In this document: piece by piece, positions 1-5,604 of the stretch
How positions within the stretch are numbered: position 1 is the stretch's first letter
How the letters are laid out: the number at the start of each line of letters is the position of its first letter
Source: Candidatus Finniella inopinata
Lineage (GTDB): Bacteria; Pseudomonadota; Alphaproteobacteria; Paracaedibacterales; CAITNM01
Direction of reading: 5' to 3'
DNA: 8,710 bases
Assembly (NCBI GenBank): GCA_945903885.1
Contig: CAMDPB010000031.1
Location: 1-8,710 of the forward strand
The notes under the pieces: model-generated
The model's input: the letters and a program-made list of their open reading frames with translations, nothing else
Told to the model about the DNA's origin: nothing
Database searches by the model: none
Position numbers and translations under genes: made by a program

Positions 1-205
1 TAACCAAGCGATCAAACACAACATCTAAAATTGGCAATCGTTCAGAATGAATTTTTCCGCTATAAAGAATATCAGCTAAGTTCCTAAGCTTGCTGCCTTT
101 TTTTTCGTTTTCTTTATCAAAAAGCTTATTAAGGTTATCTTGTGCCAAAACATCAGAAACTATTTCTGGTTTATTTTGCTGGGTTTTCTTGTTCATATCG
201 CTCAT
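1..205 (-). CDS. fliM: Flagellar motor switch protein FliM, N-terminal part, cut by left edge
   Basis: Reading the minus strand from an ATG at 205-203 gives 68 open codons to the window edge. FliM is a C-ring protein that binds phosphorylated CheY and switches the direction of flagellar rotation. Two things identify it. Residues 18-29 (DVLAQDNLNKLF) resemble the CheY-binding N-terminal motif usually written LSQxEIDALL. Residues 57-68 (RLPILDVVFDRL and following V) match the conserved start of the FliM middle domain in alphaproteobacteria. The gene starts six bases after the fliL stop codon, the usual fliLM order, so the two are almost certainly co-transcribed. The ribosome site before ATG 205 is weak (GTAGGCAG). 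A second ATG at 196-194 is possible, but the first fits the operon spacing better. Most of the protein lies outside the window. The motif match and synteny together make the call firm. Confidence 0.85.
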   Translation of the reverse strand, partial: MSDMNKKTQQNKPEIVSDVLAQDNLNKLFDKENEKKGSKLRNLADILYSGKIHSERLPILDVVFDRLV

Positions 206-211
206 ATCTGC

Positions 212-721
212 CTACTGAATAAGAAAGTTGTAAATAGTTATACGATTAATTCTAATCGGCCTTACAATATTGTTAATGCGCAGAAGCAGTGCTTCTCTCA
301 TGCGTTCAAGGCCAGGTCCCTCGAGATCACTTACTGACTGATCACGTAAATAAGACAGTAGTTGATCAAGAATAACGGGTATGTATTCTTTGATCTTTGC
401 CTCTTCTTCTTTTTTATGAATTTGCAAGTTAAAGGTAGCGCGTAAAATATTCCCTTTGGGATTTATGGAACGAAGATTCACCACAACTTCTGGGATGGAA
501 ACGTAATAATTGGTTTCATGTTGTGTTTCATTGTTTTCTATAAAGAGACCAGAAAAGAACCAACCACCAACACAAAGTAGCAAAATAACGAATATTATGG
601 TGTTTACAAGCAACACTCTGGAAGGTATTTTTTTCTTTTGTTTGCCATTATGGATCTGCTGATCCATCAGATTTTTCAGCTTATCCCCAGTCACATCAAC
701 GTTTTTAGGTTCGTGTGCCAT
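212..721 (-). CDS. fliL: Flagellar basal body-associated protein FliL
   Basis: FliL is a single-pass inner-membrane protein that surrounds the flagellar stator and supports torque and stator function. The reading frame is open from ATG 727. I prefer the in-frame ATG at 721 because a GGGA Shine-Dalgarno-like element then sits six bases upstream; for ATG 727 it would be one base away. That gives 169 residues, normal for FliL. Residues 1-34 are a polar, Lys-rich cytoplasmic tail. A hydrophobic membrane segment follows at about 36-60. Residues about 72-169 are the periplasmic FliL domain, with YYVSIPEVVVNLRS, a central LQIHKKEEEAKIKEYIPVI helix region, the conserved DLEGPGLERMREALLLRIN stretch and the usual ending FLIQ. 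fliM follows after six bases. The upstream region carries a CtrA-type box, matching the cell-cycle control known for fliLM in Caulobacter. No damage is visible. Confidence 0.9.
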   Translation of the reverse strand: MAHEPKNVDVTGDKLKNLMDQQIHNGKQKKKIPSRVLLVNTIIFVILLLCVGGWFFSGLFIENNETQHETNYYVSIPEVVVNLRSINPKGNILRATFNLQIHKKEEEAKIKEYIPVILDQLLSYLRDQSVSDLEGPGLERMREALLLRINNIVRPIRINRITIYNFLIQ

Positions 722-765
722 TAGCATTCCCGCTTTGCTTCTACTACCATGATCTGTAAATTTAA

Positions 766-780
766 TTAAAAATTTCTTAA
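766..780. promoter_or_regulatory. CtrA-type box TTAA-N7-TTAA between fliL and the Lrp gene
   Basis: TTAA at 766-769 and TTAA at 777-780 are separated by exactly seven bases, and the second half-site continues as TTAAC. This matches the full CtrA consensus used in alphaproteobacteria. The site lies 45-59 bases upstream of the preferred fliL start and overlaps the -35 element proposed for the divergent Lrp gene. CtrA is known to control fliLM in Caulobacter, so the position makes sense. The region is AT-rich, so a chance match is possible. Confidence 0.5.
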
Positions 781-804
781 CTTTTACAATAATTGCCTTA
801 TAAT
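777..804 (+). promoter_or_regulatory. Sigma70-type promoter of the Lrp/AsnC gene
   Basis: A perfect -10 hexamer TATAAT lies at 799-804. A -35-like TTAACT at 777-782 matches TTGACA at four of six positions, with a 16-base spacer. Transcription would begin near 811, leaving a leader of about 24 bases that contains AAGGAG at 823-828. This rules out any translation start upstream of about 811 for transcripts from this promoter. Confidence 0.6.
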
Positions 805-834
805 GGGAAAAATTTGTTGATTAAGGAGAAGTCG

Positions 835-1320
835 TTGATTACGAAGCTTGATAGTATTGATTTGAAAATTCTGCAAATTCTACAGAAGTCAGGACGCATG
901 ACGAATGTGGACTTAGCTAAGCGTGTGGGTATATCTGCTCCGCCGTGTTTACGTCGATTGAAGAATTTGGAAGAGGGAGGGGTGATTCAAGGTTACCAAG
1001 CGAATATTAATCCAAAGTCCCTTAGCTATAACATTACTCTTTTTGCCTCAGTTGGACTAAAGGAAAATAGCGAAGCTCAGCTAGGATCTTTTGAAAAATC
1101 TATGCATAGCATTGATTTAGTTCGTGAATGCTACCGTATCAGCGGGGAGGATGATTTTTTATTGAAAATCGTTGCTCAAGACTTTGAACATTATCAAAAT
1201 GTGCTTTCAAAAACATTACTAAATCTAAGTAATGTTGAGCGTGTTCAAACGACTATTGTAATGGGTAATGCCAAATCAGAACCTGGAATTCCAGTGTCTG
1301 TTTATGAAGAAGCCGCATAA
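835..1320 (+). CDS. Lrp/AsnC family transcriptional regulator
   Basis: This is a DNA-binding regulator of the feast/famine family, which forms octamers or similar rings and responds to amino acids or other small ligands. The start is TTG at 835: AAGGAG at 823-828 is six bases upstream of it, and the -10 hexamer at 799-804 makes the longer frame from TTG 793 unlikely. The protein has 161 residues, typical for the family. Residues 4-54 form the winged helix-turn-helix domain: LDSIDLKILQIL, then LAKRVGISAPPCLRRLKNLEEGGVIQGY in two parts, with the recognition helix at about 34-47. Residues about 66-150 form the RAM ligand-binding domain, including SGEDDFLLKIVAQD and the final VERVQTTIVM strand. 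It stands alone, divergent from fliLM across a shared control region and followed by a long hairpin. Its targets cannot be read from the sequence. Self-regulation is common in the family. Confidence 0.88.
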   Translation: MITKLDSIDLKILQILQKSGRMTNVDLAKRVGISAPPCLRRLKNLEEGGVIQGYQANINPKSLSYNITLFASVGLKENSEAQLGSFEKSMHSIDLVRECYRISGEDDFLLKIVAQDFEHYQNVLSKTLLNLSNVERVQTTIVMGNAKSEPGIPVSVYEEAA

Positions 1321-1332
1321 ATTCGTATTTAT

Positions 1333-1396
1333 AATCCCCTTTCTTTGTTTAAGTTAATGCTTTTTTGTGAGCTATTAATAAAAGAAAGGGGATTTT
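1333..1396 (+). terminator. Long hairpin after the Lrp gene, possible terminator
   Basis: Bases 1333-1346 (AATCCCCTTTCTTT) are perfectly inverted at 1381-1394, a 14-bp stem. Inside the 34-base loop a second stem can stack: TTAATGC (1354-1360) with GCTATTAA (1371-1378), with one bulged base. The trailing T tract is only four bases (1393-1396), so termination may be weak. The rest of the 1321-1483 interval is AT-rich with no recognisable gene. Confidence 0.5.
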
Positions 1397-1483
1397 AGTA
1401 TCAGTTAATAAAATTTAGAGCTTGTTTCAATCAGATGCACTTTTTGCTACTCTTAATCAGTTGACGATGAAAAATGTAATTTG

Positions 1484-3088
1484 ATGTTGAACCTACTGCA
1501 CGATTGGTGTACTCGTAGCCACCTGTATGGGCTTATGTTGCGCAAATCTGTGCATGGACAATTAAGAAGCATCCATCAAGATAGCTGGCCTTCTGTTGCG
1601 GGAAATACCAGAAGTCTAAGTGCGGGCCTTTATCACGCTTGTGGAACGACTTTGACAATTGCAGAAGTACTGAAAAATTTATCTGAACCTAAAATGGATC
1701 CACCAACTGTGTGTCTGCATACATTTGATTTTTTACGTGATCTACATGCTTTAGGTGATAACAATAGTAGACGTTTAGCTAGGCAGTGTATCAGTCATTG
1801 GATAGAGAAGAATGATCAGTGGTCGAATAAACCCTGGAGAAGCCCAAGCTGGAATCTCGATATTTTAGGATACCGGCTTTGTAATTGGCTGGGTTTTTAT
1901 GAATTTTTTGCTCACAGTGCAGATGAACAATTTCGTAAAAAACTTACCACGTCAATTGGTCAGCAGTATCGTTTTTTAAAGCGACGATATCTCAGTCTTA
2001 AAGATCCTCTTAGTCGTTTTCGTGCTCTTAAGGGGTTGATTTATACGGGCTGTGCTTTGCCACGAGAACAGAATCAATTGGGAAAATGGATTGTAAATTT
2101 GCAGCAATCCCTGCATGAACAGCTTGATAATAATTTTAATCAGCAATCACGCCATCCAGGAACTGTAGTTTTACTCCTACGTGACTTGATTGATTTACGT
2201 TTACTTCTTCGTCATTTTTATGCAGGAAAAATCGATTATTTGAATGATTGTATTGTTCGTTTGGCGCCAATTGTTCGACATTTGCGCCATGGGGATGGAG
2301 TATTGAGTTCATTTACAGGGAATGCAACCCAACGTTTAGAGGCTTTTTGTTACCCAGTTTTAGGTGATGGGCTTATAGATATGGCTTTATCGTTAGCTGA
2401 TAGCCGCGCAACTTTATCCGAGCCAATGGCTATGGGGTATGCGCGATGTTCAACCAAGCCGGGATTTCTTTTGATCAACACAAAGCCCACGGGAGTTCAC
2501 ACAGTTCTTAATGATTGGCATTCAAAAGCTACAAATGTTTTAGATTTTGAATGGTCAGAGAGAGCACAACGATTACTTACGCGATGTGACATAAGTATAT
2601 ATGCGCATACTTCGAAAAATTTTATGTGCTACGAACAGCAAAAAAAACAACCCTTTGAAAGTAAAATTGTTCATGAAAACGGTCATGCCTTTTTTTCAGC
2701 GGAGTATCAGATAAATTGTAATCCTAATAAAACAGATCTTTACGGTGCAGTGCTTCAAGCAAAACGTGATTTATACATTTCTCCAAATGGTGATATAAGA
2801 GGGGAAGAGACTCTTCTTTTGTCGCAGTTGGGGCAGGGGTATATACGTTTTTTGGCAGCTCCTGAGCTTGAATGGCGTATTACAAATGAAACTGAAAGTG
2901 CTTTTCTATGTAAAAAAATCAGCGGGGAAAAATTACAAAAACCCGAGCACTTAAAGCGGTTTTTGTGTCAAGGCTCCACCCAACTACACACCATCGATGT
3001 GCTGGACCACCACGCTTTGTGTGTCTCATTTTCTCTGAATGCCAATCAACAAACATCCTTTAAATGGGCGCTATCTCCTATCAGCTAG
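1484..3088 (+). CDS. Heparinase II/III-like family protein
   Basis: Relatives are polysaccharide lyases or lyase-like proteins of unknown substrate that are widespread in alphaproteobacteria, often beside rsmB. The start is ATG 1484, or TTG 1481; neither has a clear ribosome site, and an upstream in-frame TAA at 1454 limits extension. The protein has about 534 residues. Counted from TTG 1481, the N-terminal alpha-barrel region (about 1-330) shows RSHLYGLMLR at 12-21, LHTFDFLRDL at 79-88, a Trp-rich stretch at 107-136 including PWRSPSWNLDILGYRL, and RHGDGVLSSFTGN at 269-281. The rest is the beta-rich C-terminal heparinase-like region, with GYARCSTKPGFLLINTKP and later FLAAPELEWRI. No signal peptide is visible. 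From memory, relatives have an AHAG-L-FE motif where this protein has SKATNVLDFE, and a D-G-G-H stretch where it has DNNF (216-219), so catalysis is uncertain. It overlaps the convergent hydrolase gene by eight bases. Confidence 0.8.
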   Translation: MLNLLHDWCTRSHLYGLMLRKSVHGQLRSIHQDSWPSVAGNTRSLSAGLYHACGTTLTIAEVLKNLSEPKMDPPTVCLHTFDFLRDLHALGDNNSRRLARQCISHWIEKNDQWSNKPWRSPSWNLDILGYRLCNWLGFYEFFAHSADEQFRKKLTTSIGQQYRFLKRRYLSLKDPLSRFRALKGLIYTGCALPREQNQLGKWIVNLQQSLHEQLDNNFNQQSRHPGTVVLLLRDLIDLRLLLRHFYAGKIDYLNDCIVRLAPIVRHLRHGDGVLSSFTGNATQRLEAFCYPVLGDGLIDMALSLADSRATLSEPMAMGYARCSTKPGFLLINTKPTGVHTVLNDWHSKATNVLDFEWSERAQRLLTRCDISIYAHTSKNFMCYEQQKKQPFESKIVHENGHAFFSAEYQINCNPNKTDLYGAVLQAKRDLYISPNGDIRGEETLLLSQLGQGYIRFLAAPELEWRITNETESAFLCKKISGEKLQKPEHLKRFLCQGSTQLHTIDVLDHHALCVSFSLNANQQTSFKWALSPIS

Positions 3089-4682
3089 TTTTTTTCATAA
3101 ATATAGGATCATTTCCTTCATGCAAAAAGCTAATATAAGCGATTGTTTGGCCTTTTTCATTTTCTCCAAATTCGATGAAATGTGGATCAGTGCGCGACAT
3201 ATTACCATTGAATTCCCAACCATTAATGCTGAATTCATCAGCATTCCAGTGCACAATGTGGCAAGACTTATCTTTTATTCTGAGTAAGAACCCTCCTTTA
3301 TCACTTATTTCAATTTTCATCTCTCCGTATAGCTCATTAGTGTAGGTGCCTACGTAAAACTTATCAGCTTTTTTAGGGGTGGGATTTAGAAGTTTTTTAT
3401 TGGTACGTTGAGTGCTTATTTTCTTGAAATAACTATTTTTTCTATCTATATATTCCTTGCTCCAGTCTCTTTCTTCAAGGTTTAAAAAGAAATTTAAAAA
3501 CACATTGCGTAAAGCTTCGGGGAATAGATTCAAATTGAAATGCCCTAAATTTGTTAAAATACCTACAGCAAAACCGCCTGATGGGCACATAAACATAAAA
3601 CTTCTTTGTCCTGAATATCCCCCCATATGTTCAAACACTTGGGTTGTATTTTCTCCAACGCCATAGTCATACATAAACCAACCCATTCCATATCCTACAT
3701 TTTTCATTAATTCGGGTGGGAATTGCATATCAGCTGGTTTAATTTTTGTGTGTTTGACCAAAGATTGACGCATGGCTTTTATGTGCTCTTCTGGAATAAT
3801 TTGATCATTTCCATGTTTGCCATTGTTTAATTGGCACTGCAGCCAAATACCAAGATCATGCGAGGTAGTGTTAATCCCAGACGTAGACGGGAACGTATAA
3901 ATTAAAGGATCTAGGCCTATGCAAACGGCATTACCTTCTAAATCTTTGTCATGACAGAGAGCAATGTTTTCATCAGTTCCAAAAACTCTCTTTAATGAAT
4001 TAAAGAAAGAGTTTTCTTGCTTGATAAGGATGGATCCAGCAGAGCTTCGAGTCATATTCAAAGGGTGATAAATGCATTCGTTCAAAAGATCTTCGTAGCT
4101 CTTGTGTGTGGCTTCTTCCATTGCGAGGCCCATAAAGCCAAACATTTGATTGCTGTAGCTATAGTCTTCACGAAATTGCTGATCTTGTGGAATAAGTTGG
4201 AATTTAGCAACAATTTCTTTAGGCGAATATCCGAGCTTCATCAAACTATCGCCGGCAAAAGGTGCAAATCCCATGCGATGGCTAATCAAGTCTTGCAAAG
4301 TTGCTTTTTCTTCCAATTCTTTGTTTGCCAAATTGAAATCGTGTAAATATTTTTTCACGGGATCTTGAAGAGAAAAAATCTTTCTAGCCTCAAGAACCCC
4401 AGCAAGTGAAGCAGTAAAATTCTTTGTTAATGACGCTATTTGGAAAATAGTATGTTCGGTAACCGTCTTGTTTTTTCCTATTTCTCTGGTGCCAAACCCT
4501 TTGCATAATAGTACTTTTTTTGGGGTAACAATCACTACTGCCATGCCGGGAATAGCCCAGGATTCCATGTTTTTTTCTATATACTGCACAAACTTAGGTA
4601 AAAATTGATTGATGCGTTGCTCAGCTGCTGCGGATAGAGCAAAGGTGTAAATAATTGACAGAATAAGAAAATATTTGAACAT
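3081..4682 (-). CDS. Secreted serine beta-lactamase-family hydrolase (class C/esterase type)
   Basis: This is a 533-residue member of the serine beta-lactamase/penicillin-binding-like family, which includes class C beta-lactamases, D-aminopeptidases and esterases. Residues 1-20 form a short signal peptide ending ALSAAA, so the enzyme should act outside the cytoplasm. The catalytic triad of motifs is intact: S84-L-T-K87 (nucleophile and general base), Y176-S-N178, and H352-M-G354 in the place of the KTG motif. Residues about 27-400 are the catalytic domain. From about 445 a smaller beta-rich C-terminal domain begins with YVGTYTNELYGEMKIEI, similar to the DUF3471-type domain often fused to such hydrolases. 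The substrate cannot be read from the sequence, and antibiotic resistance should not be assumed. Only a weak ribosome site (GAAAG) precedes ATG 4682. The stop is TGA followed at once by TAG. It converges on the heparinase-like gene and diverges from the repeat protein. Confidence 0.85.
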   Translation of the reverse strand: MFKYFLILSIIYTFALSAAAEQRINQFLPKFVQYIEKNMESWAIPGMAVVIVTPKKVLLCKGFGTREIGKNKTVTEHTIFQIASLTKNFTASLAGVLEARKIFSLQDPVKKYLHDFNLANKELEEKATLQDLISHRMGFAPFAGDSLMKLGYSPKEIVAKFQLIPQDQQFREDYSYSNQMFGFMGLAMEEATHKSYEDLLNECIYHPLNMTRSSAGSILIKQENSFFNSLKRVFGTDENIALCHDKDLEGNAVCIGLDPLIYTFPSTSGINTTSHDLGIWLQCQLNNGKHGNDQIIPEEHIKAMRQSLVKHTKIKPADMQFPPELMKNVGYGMGWFMYDYGVGENTTQVFEHMGGYSGQRSFMFMCPSGGFAVGILTNLGHFNLNLFPEALRNVFLNFFLNLEERDWSKEYIDRKNSYFKKISTQRTNKKLLNPTPKKADKFYVGTYTNELYGEMKIEISDKGGFLLRIKDKSCHIVHWNADEFSINGWEFNGNMSRTDPHFIEFGENEKGQTIAYISFLHEGNDPIFMKKTS

Positions 4683-4758
4683 ATTGTAAGCTTTCTAAAT
4701 GAACGTACCTTAATTTTTAAAGAAATAAAATTGATAATTTATTAATAATTAGCTGATA

Positions 4759-4772
4759 ACTTAAATTTAAGT
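4759..4772. repeat. 14-bp perfect palindrome in the divergent control region
   Basis: ACTTAAATTTAAGT reads the same on both strands. It lies 30 bases upstream of the 4802 start and about 77 bases upstream of the hydrolase start, between the two divergent genes. A TTGATA hexamer (4731-4736) and a TATAGC hexamer (4772-4777) flank it, but their spacing is too long for a normal promoter. It could be an operator for a dimeric regulator, or only a product of AT-rich sequence. Confidence 0.3.
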
Positions 4773-4801
4773 ATAGCAAAAATATTTGTCGCGGAGAAGT
4801 T

Positions 4802-5422
4802 ATGGGGCCTATGTTGTTAGTAGTCTTAGGTATATTAAGTGCGGTTGGCCTCGGCCTTTATCAATTTGGTGAGCATCATCGATTTGATATGGTCTCAGAT
4901 GCTAAAGGTGGAATTTTCATAATTGACCGCAAGTCAGCAGCGATAAATTACTGCAATGATAAAACATGTTCACTTGTTGGTAATGGGGCCCTGCCTAGCC
5001 AAATTATGGGTAATCCAGCGGCTCTGGCTTTAATGCAGGGTGCGATTATGGGCGCACCTGCAGCAGCAGCTCCTCAAGCAGGGCAGGCACCAAGCGGGAT
5101 GAATAAGAATATTGCTGCTTCGGGTGTTGCTATCGCAGCGCAAGCAGATGTTGCAGCTGCTACACATGACGGCGACGATGTTCAAAATGCAGATGCTGAA
5201 CCACATCCAGATGCAGGAGCACCAGATGCTGAACCACATCCAGATGCAGCAGCGCCAGATGCTGAATCACATCCAGATGCAGCAGCGCCAGATGCTGAAT
5301 CACATCCAGATGCAGCAGCACCAGATGCTGAATCACATCCAGATGCAGCAGCACCAGATGCTGAATCACATCCAGATGACCAACCAGATGCAGCAGCCCC
5401 TGAAGGTTTTTCTTTTAATTAA
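4802..5422 (+). CDS. Membrane-anchored small protein with CX4C pair and 11-residue D/H/P/A repeat tail
   Basis: The start is ATG 4802, with GGAG at 4793-4796 five bases upstream, a good ribosome site. The 206-residue protein has no family that I can name. Residues 4-22 are a hydrophobic segment with a short N-terminus, likely an anchor or uncleaved signal placing the rest outside the cytoplasm. Residues 27-59 form a small domain: GGIFIIDRKS then YCNDKTCSLV, with C51 and C56 the only cysteines. It resembles the short D-x-x-T-G-x-x-x-C stretch seen in many small alphaproteobacterial proteins of unknown function. Residues 70-130 are Ala/Gly/Pro-rich. Residues 131-192 hold five full and one partial copy of an 11-residue repeat (consensus DAESHPDAAAP), acidic and with one His per unit. 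A TlpA-like gene follows 182 bases downstream on the same strand. The repeat could be a spacer or metal-binding tail; this is inference. Confidence 0.7.
   Translation: MGPMLLVVLGILSAVGLGLYQFGEHHRFDMVSDAKGGIFIIDRKSAAINYCNDKTCSLVGNGALPSQIMGNPAALALMQGAIMGAPAAAAPQAGQAPSGMNKNIAASGVAIAAQADVAAATHDGDDVQNADAEPHPDAGAPDAEPHPDAAAPDAESHPDAAAPDAESHPDAAAPDAESHPDAAAPDAESHPDDQPDAAAPEGFSFN
5192..5377 (+). repeat. 33-bp tandem repeat, 5.6 copies, inside the 4802 gene
   Basis: Units begin at 5192, 5225, 5258, 5291, 5324 and 5357; the last is cut after 21 bases. Each unit encodes 11 residues. The first two copies read DAEPHPD and the later ones DAESHPD. Copies 3 to 6 differ only by a synonymous GCG/GCA change, which suggests recent duplication. 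Because 33 is a multiple of three, every reading frame on both strands stays open through the array. Confidence 0.95.
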
Positions 5423-5523
5423 AAGACAAAAGTTAGAGGCCTCGGCGGTAGACTTACTTAGATTGCATAATTCAGATTATGGAAAATAATTGCAGTGCAT
5501 GGGTTGCAAGGATTGCCTTTGCC

Positions 5524-5545
5524 TGTGGAAAACTTCTGTGGATAA
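5524..5545 (-). promoter_or_regulatory. Pair of DnaA-box-like 9-mers
   Basis: TGTGGATAA at 5537-5545 is the exact complement of the DnaA box TTATCCACA. TGTGGAAAA at 5524-5532 differs from it at one base. Both face the same way and start 13 bases apart. A weaker TATGGAAAA lies at 5478-5486, and an AT-rich stretch follows at about 5581-5600. The rest of the 5423-5604 interval holds no recognisable gene. The pair could be a DnaA-controlled promoter region, a DnaA-binding locus or part of an origin. No dnaA, hemE, parA or gidA gene is seen nearby. Confidence 0.5.
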
Positions 5546-5565
5546 ATTATAGTGCTTGAGCTGCG

Positions 5566-5594
5566 TTGAAGCCTTTGCTCTAATTAGATATAAA
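5566..5594 (+). promoter_or_regulatory. Promoter of the TlpA-like gene
   Basis: TTGAAG at 5566-5571 and TATAAA at 5589-5594 are separated by 17 bases. The hexamers match consensus at four and five of six positions. The expected transcript start is near 5601, only a few bases before ATG 5605, so the mRNA would be nearly leaderless. This agrees with the lack of any ribosome site there. Confidence 0.5.
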
Positions 5595-5604
5595 ATATTT
5601 TGCA

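Noticed and set aside
793..834. Longer start (TTG 793) for the Lrp/AsnC gene
   Set aside because: The TTG lies upstream of the -10 box TATAAT, while AAGGAG sits at ideal distance from TTG 835, where the family homology begins.
3457..4346. Plus-strand frames of 69 and 109 residues inside the hydrolase gene
   Set aside because: Both are antisense to a gene with all catalytic motifs intact. They have no ribosome site and resemble no family I know.
5160..5369. 69-residue minus-strand frame with LLHLDVIQHL repeats
   Set aside because: It is the antisense shadow of the same tandem repeat, with no family or start signal.
5411..5426. 16-bp palindrome TCTTTTAATTAAAAGA over the stop codon of the 4802 gene, considered as a terminator
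   Set aside because: It is made almost only of A and T, has no loop and no following T tract. It is unlikely to fold stably as RNA.
5112..5489. 125-residue plus-strand frame rich in MLNHIQMQ repeats
   Set aside because: It is a shadow of the 33-bp repeat in the 4802 gene, which keeps all frames open. The 4802 frame has the strong ribosome site and the membrane segment.
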